Source of the DNA: Pseudomonas sp. LBUM920
GTDB taxonomy: Bacteria > Pseudomonadota > Gammaproteobacteria > Pseudomonadales > Pseudomonadaceae
Direction: 5' to 3'
Assembly (NCBI RefSeq): GCF_003852315.1
Contig: NZ_CP027762.1
Coordinates: 6,057,501 to 6,121,500 of the forward strand
Length of the DNA: 64,000 nt
The position numbers and the translations under genes are program-made. Shown one piece after another: positions 17,156 to 25,798 of the stretch; position 1 is the stretch's first letter, and each line of letters opens with the position of its first letter. The notes under the pieces are model-generated. The model had not been told where the DNA came from. It did no database searches and worked only from the letters and a program-made list of their open reading frames with translations.

Positions 17156-18562
17156 ATGGGCTTGAATAACCAGTGGATGCAACGCGACCTCGCGGTGCTG
17201 TGGCATCCCTGCACCCAAATGAAAGATCACCAGCAACTGCCGCTGATCCCGATCAAGCGCGGTGAAGGCGTGTGGCTGGAAGACTTCGAAGGCAAGCGCT
17301 ACCTCGATGCGGTCAGTTCCTGGTGGGTCAACGTATTCGGCCACGCCAACCCGCGCATCAACCAGCGCATCAAGGATCAGGTCGACCAACTGGAACACGT
17401 GATCCTCGCCGGTTTCAGCCACCAGCCGGTGATCGAGCTGTCCGAACGCCTGGTCAAAATGACGCCCGAAGGCCTGACCCGCTGCTTCTACGCCGATAAC
17501 GGTTCGTCGTGCATCGAAGTCGCGTTGAAGATGAGCTTTCACTATTGGCTCAACCGCGGCCTGCCGAACAAAAAGCGCTTCGTGACCCTGACCAACAGCT
17601 ACCACGGCGAAACCATAGCCGCGATGTCGGTAGGCGATGTGCCGCTGTTTACCGAAACCTACAAGGCCTTGCTGCTGGACACCATCAAGGTGCCGAGCCC
17701 GGACTGCTACCTGCGCCCCGACGGCATGAGCTGGGAAGAACATTCCCGGAACATGTTCCTGGCCATGGAACAGACCCTTGCCGAAAACCACGACACCGTC
17801 GCCGCCGTGATCGTCGAACCGCTGATCCAGGGCGCCGGCGGCATGCGCATGTACCATCCGGTGTACCTCAAGCTGCTGCGCGAGGCCTGCGACCGCTACG
17901 GCGTGCACCTGATCCACGATGAAATCGCTGTGGGCTTCGGCCGTACCGGCACGATGTTCGCCTGTGAACAGGCCGGCATCCGTCCGGACTTCCTGTGCCT
18001 GTCCAAGGCCCTCACCGGCGGCTACCTGCCGTTGGCGGCCGTGGTCACCACCGACGATGTCTACGACGCCTTCTACGACGACTACCCGACCCTGCGCGCC
18101 TTCCTGCACTCCCACAGCTACACCGGCAACCCGCTGGCGTGCGCGGCGGCCCTGGCGACCCTGGATATTTTCGAAGAAGACAACGTCATCGAAAACAACA
18201 AGGCGCTGGCCCAGCGCATGGCCACCGCCACCGCGCACCTGGCGGACCACCCGCACGTCTCGGAAGTGCGCCAGACCGGCATGGTGCTGGCCATCGAGAT
18301 GGTCCAGGACAAAGCCACCAAGACCGCCTACCCGTGGCAGGAACGCCGTGGCCTGAAAGTCTTCGAACATGCCCTGGAGCGCGGCGCGCTGTTGCGGCCG
18401 TTGGGCAGCGTGGTGTATTTCCTGCCGCCGTATGTGATCACACCGGAGCAGATCGACTTTTTGGCTGAAGTGGCCAGTGAAGGCATCGATATCGCCACCA
18501 ACGATAAAGTCAGCGTTGCGGTGCCGAAAGACTTCCACCCAGGCTTCCGTGATCCGGGCTGA
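17156..18562 (+). CDS. bioA: Adenosylmethionine-8-amino-7-oxononanoate aminotransferase
   Basis: This is a 468-aa class III PLP aminotransferase that makes 7,8-diaminopelargonate in biotin synthesis, using SAM as amino donor. It has WHPCTQMKDH near the N-terminus (substrate pocket), DEIAVGFGRTG, and the PLP lysine K284 in SKALTGGYLPLAA. GAGGAG precedes ATG 17156. The other bio genes are not here; a stand-alone bioA is usual in Pseudomonas. The 273-base gap upstream is AT-rich near cybB and holds no feature I can name. Confidence 0.93.
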   Translation: MGLNNQWMQRDLAVLWHPCTQMKDHQQLPLIPIKRGEGVWLEDFEGKRYLDAVSSWWVNVFGHANPRINQRIKDQVDQLEHVILAGFSHQPVIELSERLVKMTPEGLTRCFYADNGSSCIEVALKMSFHYWLNRGLPNKKRFVTLTNSYHGETIAAMSVGDVPLFTETYKALLLDTIKVPSPDCYLRPDGMSWEEHSRNMFLAMEQTLAENHDTVAAVIVEPLIQGAGGMRMYHPVYLKLLREACDRYGVHLIHDEIAVGFGRTGTMFACEQAGIRPDFLCLSKALTGGYLPLAAVVTTDDVYDAFYDDYPTLRAFLHSHSYTGNPLACAAALATLDIFEEDNVIENNKALAQRMATATAHLADHPHVSEVRQTGMVLAIEMVQDKATKTAYPWQERRGLKVFEHALERGALLRPLGSVVYFLPPYVITPEQIDFLAEVASEGIDIATNDKVSVAVPKDFHPGFRDPG

Positions 18563-18593
18563 TAGCACCTACTTAAATTTCCAGAGAACAGAA

Positions 18594-19313
18594 ATGAGAC
18601 TGTCCCGCTTTTTCACCGACACCCCGCTGAGCCTTGGCGAGCACGAACTGCCCGAAGCCCAGGCCCACTACATCAGCCGTGTATTGCGCATGGGCGAAGG
18701 CGATGCCGTGCAACTGTTCGACGGCTCCGGCCAGGAGTTTTTGGGCACATTGCTGGAGGTCGGTAAAAAACGCGTCAGCGTGCAACTCACGCAAAGTTTC
18801 GCAGGCCAGAGCGAATCGCCGCTGCACATCCACCTCGGCCAGGGCCTGTCCCGGGGCGAGCGTATGGACTGGGCGATTCAGAAAGCCACCGAGCTGGGCG
18901 TAAATGAAATCACGCCGATCTTCAGCGACCGCTGCGAAGTGCGCCTCAAGGACGAGCGCGCCGACAAGCGCCTGCTGCACTGGCGCCAGGTGGCGATCAG
19001 CGCGTGCGAGCAATGCGGGCGTTCGACGGTGCCGGTGATTCATCCGCCGCTGCTGCTGGCAGACTGGTTGAAGCAGGCCCAGGCGGAGTTGAAGCTGGTG
19101 CTGCACCCGGTGGCCGCGCCGATGATCAGCCATGCCAAGCCTGCCAGCCTGGCGTTTTTGATCGGGCCTGAAGGTGGCTTGACCGATAACGAAGTCGACA
19201 CCGCCCAAAGCGCCGGCTTCCACGCCGCCCGCCTCGGCCCGCGCGTGCTGCGCACTGAGACGGCGCCAGTGGTGGCGCTGGCCGTCGCCCAGCAACTGTG
19301 GGGCGACTTCTAA
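18594..19313 (+). CDS. rsmE: 16S rRNA (uracil-1498-N3)-methyltransferase
   Basis: This is a 239-aa SPOUT-class methyltransferase acting on the 30S subunit. An N-terminal PUA-like domain (RFFTDTPLSLGE…HYISRVLRMGEGD) is followed by the knotted SAM-binding part with LIGPEGGLTDNEV and LGPRVLRTETAPVVAL. ATG 18594 lies 31 bases after bioA, with a weak AGAGAACAG upstream, so it is probably cotranscribed with bioA. Confidence 0.94.
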   Translation: MRLSRFFTDTPLSLGEHELPEAQAHYISRVLRMGEGDAVQLFDGSGQEFLGTLLEVGKKRVSVQLTQSFAGQSESPLHIHLGQGLSRGERMDWAIQKATELGVNEITPIFSDRCEVRLKDERADKRLLHWRQVAISACEQCGRSTVPVIHPPLLLADWLKQAQAELKLVLHPVAAPMISHAKPASLAFLIGPEGGLTDNEVDTAQSAGFHAARLGPRVLRTETAPVVALAVAQQLWGDF

Positions 19314-19336
19314 CCCCGCTGTGCAAACCCTAACCC

Positions 19337-19432
19337 AATGTGGGAGCGCGCTTGCTCGCCAATGCGGTGGATCAGTCAGCCTGTTTATCAACTGACACAC
19401 TGCCTTCGCGAGCAAACCCGCTGCCACATTTT
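19337..19432. repeat. REPIN (GTGGGAGCG…GCTTGCTCGC type)
   Basis: Two inverted REP halves are separated by about 45 bases, between convergent rsmE and a binding-protein gene. Confidence 0.85.
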
Positions 19433-19443
19433 GGATTGGGTTG

Positions 19444-20346
19444 TCAGTCCACCGGATCACTGACCGGCTTGGCGATAATCGCCTTCAACTCAGCCGTCAT
19501 CGGGAATTCCAGGTTCAAGCCCTTGGGCGGGATCGGCTGTTCAAACCAGCGCTGGTAAATCCCGTTGATTTCCCCGGAGCGGTAAAGGTCAGCCAGCGTT
19601 TCGTTGACCACCGCCAGAAGCTGCGGGTCGTCCTTGCGCACCATGCAGCTGTAGATCTCCCGCGACTGCTCCTTGCCCACCACCACCCAGCGGTGCGGGT
19701 CGCGGGCCTTGGCGCGCTCGCCGTAGAGCAGCGCATCGTCCATGTAAAACGCCGCCGCGCGGCCGGTCTCAAGCATCTTGAAGGCTTCGCCGTGGTCCTT
19801 GGCACTGATCACCGACATGTTGCTGTTGTGTTCGGCGTTGTTGTGCTTGAGGTACCGCTCATTGGTGGTGCCGGCGGTGGTCACCACGTTCTTGCCCTTG
19901 AGGTCGTCAAACCCGTTGATGCCGCTGTCCCTGGCGGTCAGCAACTGGCCCTTCACGTAGATAAACCCGTACGAAAACGCCACCTGTTTCTGGCGCTCGG
20001 CGGTCACCCCGGTGGAGCCGCATTCCAGGTCCACAGTGCCGTTCTGCACCAGCGGGATGCGGGTCTGAGACGTCACCAGGGTGTACTTCACGCCAAGGTT
20101 GGCCACGCCGATTTTCTGCTGGATGCGCTCGACGATCTTGCTCGCCAACTCTACTGAATAGCCCATGGGTTGGCCGCTGTTGTCACCCACGTAGGAAAAC
20201 GGCACAGACGCATCGCGATAACCCAGCGTGATGGACCTGGCGCTGGCGATCTTGCCTAACGTGCCGTCCAGAGGTGCTTCAGTCGCCTGAGCCTGAGCGC
20301 CCAACAAAAGCCCCAGGGTGCAGCCGGTCAACAGGATTTTTTTCAT
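19444..20346 (-). CDS. Amino-acid ABC transporter substrate-binding protein
   Basis: This is a 300-aa protein with a signal peptide (cleavage AQA-TEA). The SBP_bac_3 fold contains SITLGYRDASVPFSYV, GYSVELASKI, DLECGSTGVTAERQKQVAFS and NERYLKHN. This is close to the glutamate/aspartate binder GltI/AatJ group, so acidic or polar amino acids are likely ligands. No permease genes adjoin it. The D-amino-acid dehydrogenase gene ends 28 bases upstream, suggesting a small operon for D-amino-acid capture and oxidation. Confidence 0.87.
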   Translation of the reverse strand: MKKILLTGCTLGLLLGAQAQATEAPLDGTLGKIASARSITLGYRDASVPFSYVGDNSGQPMGYSVELASKIVERIQQKIGVANLGVKYTLVTSQTRIPLVQNGTVDLECGSTGVTAERQKQVAFSYGFIYVKGQLLTARDSGINGFDDLKGKNVVTTAGTTNERYLKHNNAEHNSNMSVISAKDHGEAFKMLETGRAAAFYMDDALLYGERAKARDPHRWVVVGKEQSREIYSCMVRKDDPQLLAVVNETLADLYRSGEINGIYQRWFEQPIPPKGLNLEFPMTAELKAIIAKPVSDPVD

Positions 20347-20374
20347 TGTTATTCTCCGTTGGTGGTGTGACGAA

Positions 20375-21616
20375 TCAAGCCGCGCGGGGCGCCAGGCCCT
20401 GCATATCAATGGAAGGCACCTGCTGGCCGATCAGCTCGGCCAGCAGTTGGCCGCTGCCACAGGCCAAGGTAAAGCCGAGCGCACCGTGGCCCAGGTTCAG
20501 CCACAGATTGCGATAAGCACTCGCGCCAATCAGCGGCACACCGGTCGGAGTGGCCGGGCGCATGCCGGCCCATTCGACCGCCTGGGCGTAATCGCCGCCA
20601 TGGGGAAAGGTCTCCAGCGCCTGGCGTTTGATCAGCGCCAGGCGCTTGGGCTCAAGGCGGGCGTCGAAACCGACAATATCCACCATGGCGGCGACTCGCA
20701 GCTGCTCGCCGATCCGCGCGTAGACGATCTTGCGGTCGTAATCGGTGATGCTCACATTCGGCGCCTGGTGCTGCGCGTCAATCGGCACGCTCAGGCTGTA
20801 GCCTTTGAGCGGATACAGCGCAAGGGCCAGGCCCGGCAACGCTAACTCGGCGCTGCGATGCCCGGCAGCGATTACAAGCTGGTCCACCGGCATCATTTCA
20901 TCGCCTAGATCGATGGCCTGCACCGCACCGTCGCCGTGACGTAGTTCCGTGACCTTGCGGCCAAGCAAAAACGAGCAGCGCCCGGAAGCCTCAAGCCGCG
21001 CGGCCAGTCGTTGGCAGAAGGCATGGCAATCTGCGACCTCTTCATTTGGCGTGTAAATACCGCCGACAAAACCATCCCCCACCAGCGCCGGCTCCAGGCG
21101 CGCGCACTCCGCGGCCGACAGCACCTGCTGTTGCAGAAAATCGGTGACCTTGCTGCGCGCAAGCTCAAAGGTGCCGGCACTGCGAAAGGTCACCAGCTTG
21201 CCGTTGCGCCGCCAGTCGAAGCCGTCCAGGCGATCATCCTCGCGCCATTGCTGCAAGGTGGCCTGGCTCAAAGACGCCAGGCGCAGCAGGTGAGCGGCAT
21301 TACGCTTGTTCACCGACCCCCGGCAGGCGCCGAGGAAGGACGCCATCCAGCGCCATTGCCGGGGATCGAGACGCGGGCGCAGGGTCAACGGTGAGTCCCC
21401 ACGCAGCAGCCAGCCCAGCGCTTGCAGGGGCACGCCGGCGTCGGCCAGCGGCGCGACATAGCGGTAAGACAGTTGCCCGCCGTTGGCAAAACTGGTTTCG
21501 CTGCCCAGGCTGTCGCGCGCGTCGATCACCGTGACCTCATGGCCTGCGCGCACCAAGGCGTATGCACTCGCCAAACCGATGACACCGCCGCCGATGATGC
21601 AAACCCGCTTGGCCAT
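20375..21616 (-). CDS. FAD-dependent D-amino-acid dehydrogenase, DadA-like
   Basis: This is a 413-aa DAO-family flavoprotein. It opens with the dinucleotide-binding GGGVIGLASAYAL and the second sheet VTVIDARDSLGSETSFANGG. It closes with the FAD loop WLNLGHGALGFTLACGSGQLL. It would deaminate D-amino acids to 2-oxo acids, passing electrons to the respiratory chain. It is a paralogue, not the alanine-catabolic dadA with its neighbour dadX. The start at 21616 (MAKRVCIIG) is chosen because the flavin motif starts at once. Confidence 0.85.
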   Translation of the reverse strand: MAKRVCIIGGGVIGLASAYALVRAGHEVTVIDARDSLGSETSFANGGQLSYRYVAPLADAGVPLQALGWLLRGDSPLTLRPRLDPRQWRWMASFLGACRGSVNKRNAAHLLRLASLSQATLQQWREDDRLDGFDWRRNGKLVTFRSAGTFELARSKVTDFLQQQVLSAAECARLEPALVGDGFVGGIYTPNEEVADCHAFCQRLAARLEASGRCSFLLGRKVTELRHGDGAVQAIDLGDEMMPVDQLVIAAGHRSAELALPGLALALYPLKGYSLSVPIDAQHQAPNVSITDYDRKIVYARIGEQLRVAAMVDIVGFDARLEPKRLALIKRQALETFPHGGDYAQAVEWAGMRPATPTGVPLIGASAYRNLWLNLGHGALGFTLACGSGQLLAELIGQQVPSIDMQGLAPRAA

Positions 21617-21724
21617 TCCCCTCACCCACAATTGAATTGACAGGCCTCAAGCCTAGGGGCAGGTGACAGGCCACCGACAATGAATAAAGATGGCTCACCT
21701 ATAAACAAAGGTTATGGACGTGCC

Positions 21725-22627
21725 ATGCGCTTGCGTCATATCGAAATCTTCCAGGCCATCCGCCAGACCGGCTCGGTCAGCGCCGCCGCGCAGTTGCTGC
21801 ACGTCTCGCAACCGGCGGTGACCAAGGTGTTGCAGCATGCCGAGCTGCAACTGGGTTTCCCGCTGTTTCTGCGCGTGCGCGGCAAACTGCAGCCCACCCC
21901 GGAAGCCCTGGCGCTGGAACGCGAAGTCGAGAAAGTCACCGAGAGCCTGCAAGGTGTGCGGCGGCTGGCCAAAAGCTTGCGCCGCGAACCGGGCCAAAGT
22001 GTGCGCATTGGCGCGATCCCTGCCCTGGCATTGTCACTGCTGCCGCCTTCGATTCTGGAGTGGAAGCGCGCCTACCCGGACATCGCCTGCGAGCTGTCCA
22101 GCGACCACAGCCGTGAGCTGGTGCAGAAGCTGTTGATGCGTGAGATCGACCTGGCGCTGACGCTCAACTTTTCCGGCCATCCGGGTTTAACCACGCAAGT
22201 GTTGGCCAACGGGGTGCTGGTGGCGTTGGCTTCCAAGGGTTACTGGCCTGAGGCCGAGATGAGCAAACCGTTGCCACTGGCTGACCTGGCGGGGGCGCCG
22301 CTGATTGGCCTGTCCAGTGCCGACCCCTTGGCGGCAAAGCTCGACAGCTACCTGGAAAACGTCGACCCGCCGCCACGAGTGACCATTTCTGTGCAGACCT
22401 ATTCCCTGGCCCGGGCCATGGTGGAGTCCGGCGCCGGCCTGACCGTGATCGATCCCTTCACCGCCCTCGGCGCATCGACGGCCACCACCTGCATCCGCAC
22501 GCTCACCCCGCCGCTGCCGATCACCCTGTACGCGCTGACCCGCGCCGATGAGCCGCCGCCGCATATGCTGTCCAGCCTGCTGCAGATTTTCGGCAAGCGC
22601 GCCCGTGAACGGCTAGAACGCTTGTGA
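21725..22627 (+). CDS. LysR-type transcriptional regulator
   Basis: This is a 300-aa regulator with an N-terminal winged helix (IEIFQAIRQTGSVSAAAQLLHVSQPAVTKVLQHAE) and a LysR effector domain with RIGAIPALALSLLP. It is divergent from the dehydrogenase/binding-protein pair, 108 bases away, so it most likely controls that pair and itself. An in-frame ATG at 21680 would add 15 residues; ATG 21725 fits the family start better. Confidence 0.88.
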   Translation: MRLRHIEIFQAIRQTGSVSAAAQLLHVSQPAVTKVLQHAELQLGFPLFLRVRGKLQPTPEALALEREVEKVTESLQGVRRLAKSLRREPGQSVRIGAIPALALSLLPPSILEWKRAYPDIACELSSDHSRELVQKLLMREIDLALTLNFSGHPGLTTQVLANGVLVALASKGYWPEAEMSKPLPLADLAGAPLIGLSSADPLAAKLDSYLENVDPPPRVTISVQTYSLARAMVESGAGLTVIDPFTALGASTATTCIRTLTPPLPITLYALTRADEPPPHMLSSLLQIFGKRARERLERL

Positions 22628-22643
22628 TAACACCACCCAACCA

Positions 22644-22751
22644 GTGTGGGAGCAGGCTTGCTCGCGAAAGCGGTGTGTCATTCAACGCATCCAGCGACTG
22701 ATACACCGCATTCGCGAGCAAGCCCGCTCCCACACAATCCCGCTCCCACAG
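22644..22751. repeat. REPIN plus an extra half-site
   Basis: A GTGGGAGCAGGCTTGCTCGCGAA half and its inverted partner flank a roughly 45-base loop. A further truncated CCCGCTCCCAC half follows at 22738-22749. It lies between convergent genes. Confidence 0.85.
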
Positions 22752-22770
22752 TTTTTGCCCGCGTCGCCTG

Positions 22771-23388
22771 TTAGAGCACGTAGTGCATGATCGCCACAAA
22801 ATGCAGCAGGCTGCCGCCGATCACGAACAAGTGCCAGATGCCATGGGAGTGGCGCAGGCGATCTTCCAGGGCAAAAAAGATAATCCCGACGGTGTACAAC
22901 ACCCCGCCCGAAGCCAGCCATACAAACCCCGCCGTGCCCAACGCGGCAATCAGCGGCTTGACCGCCACCAGCACGATCCAGCCCATCACCGCGTAAATCA
23001 CAATCGACAGGATGCGCGCCTCGGAGCGCGGCTTGATCTCCTGCAGGATGCCGATCACCGCCAGTCCCCACACGATTCCGAACAGTGTCCAACCCCACGG
23101 CCCGCGCAGCGTCACCAGGCAAAACGGCGTGTAGCTGCCCGCGATCAACAGGTAGATCGAAAAGTGGTCGACCTTCTGCATGATCTCTTTTCGTCGCCCG
23201 CGCACGCTGTGGTACACGGTGGACGCGCTGTACAGCACCAGCAGCGTAAAACCATAAATCGCCACGCTGACAATCTTCCAGGGGCTGCCGTCCAGGCTTG
23301 CCACCACCAACATCCACACTGCGCCAACAAAAGCTGCAACCGCCCCGACCAAATGGCTCCAGGCGTTAAATCGTTCCCCGTGATACAT
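22771..23388 (-). CDS. Hemolysin III / PAQR family membrane protein
   Basis: This is a 205-aa protein with seven hydrophobic helices. PAQR motifs are present: FNAWSHLVGAV at the start, STVYHS, DHFSIYLLIAGSYTPF and SHGIWHLFVIGGSLLHF, whose Asp and His residues form the metal site of the family. Despite the name, the family is more plausibly a membrane hydrolase or stress-related protein than a toxin. GAGGTGAG precedes the ATG. Confidence 0.92.
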   Translation of the reverse strand: MYHGERFNAWSHLVGAVAAFVGAVWMLVVASLDGSPWKIVSVAIYGFTLLVLYSASTVYHSVRGRRKEIMQKVDHFSIYLLIAGSYTPFCLVTLRGPWGWTLFGIVWGLAVIGILQEIKPRSEARILSIVIYAVMGWIVLVAVKPLIAALGTAGFVWLASGGVLYTVGIIFFALEDRLRHSHGIWHLFVIGGSLLHFVAIMHYVL

Positions 23389-23510
23389 GTGTCACTCACC
23401 TCGCATAACGGTTACCACCTTGAGCATTCTGACGCCACCCTACCCATATCAGGTAACACCCTTTCTTCATTTGCCCAAATACCCACGTCCATAGATGATT
23501 CGCTTCATCC

Positions 23511-23600
23511 TGTGGGCGCTGGCTTGCCTGCGATAAGGGCCTAACACTCAACCTCTCTCTCGACTGTTACGCCGCAATCGCAGGCAAGCCAGCGCCCACG
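23511..23600. repeat. REPIN (GGGCGCTGGCTTGCCTGCGAT type)
   Basis: Inverted halves TGTGGGCGCTGGCTTGCCTG and its complement flank a 45-base loop, just before the chromate transporter pair. Confidence 0.85.
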
Positions 23601-23625
23601 TAAAAGCGTCCTATAGGTAATTGCC

Positions 23626-24192
23626 ATGCCCGAGCTAGAACCCGCCCCGCCTCATCCCAGCCTATGGCAGCTGTTTTACAACTTTGCCATGGTCGGCCTG
23701 TTCGGCTTTGGCGGCGTCATGCCCTGGGCGCGACAGATGATGGTCGACCGGCGCCGCTGGGTCAGCGAGCAAAGCTTCAATGAACTGCTGACCACCGGCC
23801 AGTTCTTCCCCGGCCCCAATATCGCCAACGTTGGCATCATCTACGGGCGGCGCCTGCATGGCTTGCCCGGTGCGGTTGTGACCGTCTGTGGGCTGTACCT
23901 GTTCCCCTCGTTGATCACCGTGCTCGCCGGATTTGCCTATGCCAAGTGGTGGAGCCACGACGTGGTACAGCAGGTCTTCGGCGCGGTGATGCCGATTGCC
24001 ACGGGTTTGATGCTCGGCACCACGCTGCGCCTGCTCAAGGCCATGCCGCGCACGCTCGCCAACTACAGCGCCTTCGTGTTGACCTTCGTATTGATGGCGG
24101 TCTTTGTGTTGCCGCTGTGGATGGTCTTGCTGATCTGCATTCCCAGCTCCCTGGCCTTGAGCTTTATCGGTTCGAACAAGGTGGCCGGCTGA
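23626..24192 (+). CDS. Chromate transporter, N-terminal-type half
   Basis: This is a 188-aa CHR-family membrane protein. It has FGFGGVMPWARQMMVDRRRWVSEQSFNELLTTGQFFPGPN, the hallmark N-half motif, with FPGPN before the next helix. In short-chain CHR systems two half-size proteins act together as one transporter. Its TGA overlaps the ATG of the second half by one base. Confidence 0.9.
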   Translation: MPELEPAPPHPSLWQLFYNFAMVGLFGFGGVMPWARQMMVDRRRWVSEQSFNELLTTGQFFPGPNIANVGIIYGRRLHGLPGAVVTVCGLYLFPSLITVLAGFAYAKWWSHDVVQQVFGAVMPIATGLMLGTTLRLLKAMPRTLANYSAFVLTFVLMAVFVLPLWMVLLICIPSSLALSFIGSNKVAG

Positions 24193-24734
24193 TGCAGACC
24201 GTCCTGCTGCACCTGATGATCCAATGCGCGCTGTGGTCGTTGATGGCGATTGGCGGCAACACGGTGGCTATCGGCGATATCCATCGCTACACCGTGGTCG
24301 ACATGCACTGGATCACCGACGCGCAATTTGTCGCCTTCTTCGCCTTGTCCCAGGCGTTGCCAGGGCCCAACGGCATGTTCCTGGTGTTTATCGGCCAGCA
24401 GGCGGCAGGTTTGCCCGGCGCACTGGTGGCACTGCTGGCCAAGCTGGTGCCCTGTTCGGTGCTGGCTTACCTGGGCGCCGGCTGGCTGGAACGGCACACC
24501 CGAACGCCGTGGGTGCAACGGGTCAAACGCAGCCTGCTGCCGATCTCCATCGGCCTGATCCTCGCCTCAACCTACATCCTGATGAACAGCCTGGAAAACA
24601 ACGCGACCAGCCTGGTGCTGACCCTGGCCAGCGCCGCCGTGGTGTATTACACGCGGCTCAACGCGATCTGGCTGATCATCTGTGGCGTGCTGCTGGGCCT
24701 GGGCAGTGCATGGCTGGGAGTGAACTGGTTTTAG
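24192..24734 (+). CDS. Chromate transporter, C-terminal-type half
   Basis: This is a 180-aa CHR-family half-transporter with WSLMAIGGNTVAIGDIHRYTV, FFALSQALPGPNGMF and several hydrophobic helices. It is translationally coupled to the preceding half (overlapping TGATG). Members may export chromate or other oxyanions. Next to the malonate locus the pair may have another role; only family membership is supported. Confidence 0.9.
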   Translation: MQTVLLHLMIQCALWSLMAIGGNTVAIGDIHRYTVVDMHWITDAQFVAFFALSQALPGPNGMFLVFIGQQAAGLPGALVALLAKLVPCSVLAYLGAGWLERHTRTPWVQRVKRSLLPISIGLILASTYILMNSLENNATSLVLTLASAAVVYYTRLNAIWLIICGVLLGLGSAWLGVNWF

Positions 24735-24771
24735 GGGCACAATCGAGGGCATTCGACTAAGAGCCACGGCC

Positions 24772-25692
24772 ATGCTGATCGACGAAGAATTCACCCTCAA
24801 GAAGCTCGAGATCTTCCTGGCGTTCATGCGCACCGGCAACCTGGCCCGCGCCGCTGCCGAGTTGCAAACCAGCAACGTCAGCGTGCACCGCGCCATCCAC
24901 TCGCTGGAAAACGCGCTGCGCTGCCCGCTGTTCAAACACGAAGGGCGCAACCTCACCCCGCTGGAAAGCGCCTACGTGCTGGAAGAGCGCGCGCAAAAGC
25001 TGGTGGCCGACGTGGTCGACAGTGTGCGCCTGACCCGCGAAGCCGCGGGGTTCTCGGCTGAGCGCTTCAAGCTGGGCTCGCTGTATTCGCTGACGGTCAA
25101 AACCGTACCGCAGCTGATCATGGGCCTGAAAATCAGGCGCAGCGAACTCAATATCGACCTGATCCTGGGCTCCAACTTTGACCTGCTCTACAAGCTCAAG
25201 AACATGGAAGTCGACGCGATCCTGATCTCCCTCGACGAACGCGCCAACGACCCCGATTGCGAGCAGATCGCGCTGTTCACCGACGACATCTTCCTCGCCA
25301 CCCCGGCCGACTCACCCTTCGATCGCGAGCAGGAAATCGACCTGGCCGATGTGCGCGACGCGACCTTCATTACCCTCACCCAAGGCTTCGCCACGCACCA
25401 GGATGGCAACCGGGTGTTCAACCAGGCGGGGTTTGAGCCGAAGGTGGCGATGCAGGTGAATGATATCTTCACCTTGCTGAGCATGGTCAGTTCGGGCGTA
25501 GGTTATGCACTGCTGCCGGGGCGGATTGCGGCGGTGTATGAGAACCGTGTGAAGTTGATACCCCTGCAATCACGCTACCGCTTGCAGCAGCACATTGGCG
25601 TGGTGTTTTTGAAGGCCAAGGAGCGCGACCCGAACTTGCTGGCGTTGTTGGCAGAGTGCCGGATGTATGCCAACCGCCAGGTGCCAACCTGA
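24772..25692 (+). CDS. mdcR: LysR-type regulator of the malonate decarboxylase operon
   Basis: This is a 306-aa LysR protein. Its winged helix spans about residues 8-66 (KKLEIFLAFMRTGNLARAAAELQTSNVSVHRAIHSLE), and an effector domain follows. It is convergent with the end of the malonate operon, the place MdcR occupies in Pseudomonas, where it activates mdc transcription in response to malonate. Assignment to mdcR rests on this position plus family; the effector cannot be read from sequence. Confidence 0.85.
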   Translation: MLIDEEFTLKKLEIFLAFMRTGNLARAAAELQTSNVSVHRAIHSLENALRCPLFKHEGRNLTPLESAYVLEERAQKLVADVVDSVRLTREAAGFSAERFKLGSLYSLTVKTVPQLIMGLKIRRSELNIDLILGSNFDLLYKLKNMEVDAILISLDERANDPDCEQIALFTDDIFLATPADSPFDREQEIDLADVRDATFITLTQGFATHQDGNRVFNQAGFEPKVAMQVNDIFTLLSMVSSGVGYALLPGRIAAVYENRVKLIPLQSRYRLQQHIGVVFLKAKERDPNLLALLAECRMYANRQVPT

Positions 25693-25698
25693 CAAACC

Positions 25699-25769
25699 GC
25701 TTTCGCGAGCAAGCCCGCTCCCACATTTGAAATGCATTCCAAATGTGGGAGCGGGCTTGCTCGCGAAGA
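25699..25769. repeat. Tail-to-tail REP pair with almost perfect arms
   Basis: TTCGCGAGCAAGCCCGCTCC and its full complement form arms of about 30 bp around a very short centre (TGAAATGCATTCCA). It sits in the convergent gap between mdcR and madM and would fold into a long hairpin in either transcript, so it could end both. Confidence 0.9.
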
Positions 25770-25798
25770 GGCCAGACCAATCAACTTGAATTACGGGG

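Noticed and set aside
22771..23388. Hemolysin (virulence toxin)
   Set aside because: The name is historical; the protein is a seven-helix PAQR-type membrane protein with metal-site residues, so no toxin function is claimed.
23626..24734. Frameshifted single chromate transporter gene
   Set aside because: Two complete half-length CHR proteins with their own family motifs and a coupled TGATG junction fit the known two-gene form better than a broken long gene.
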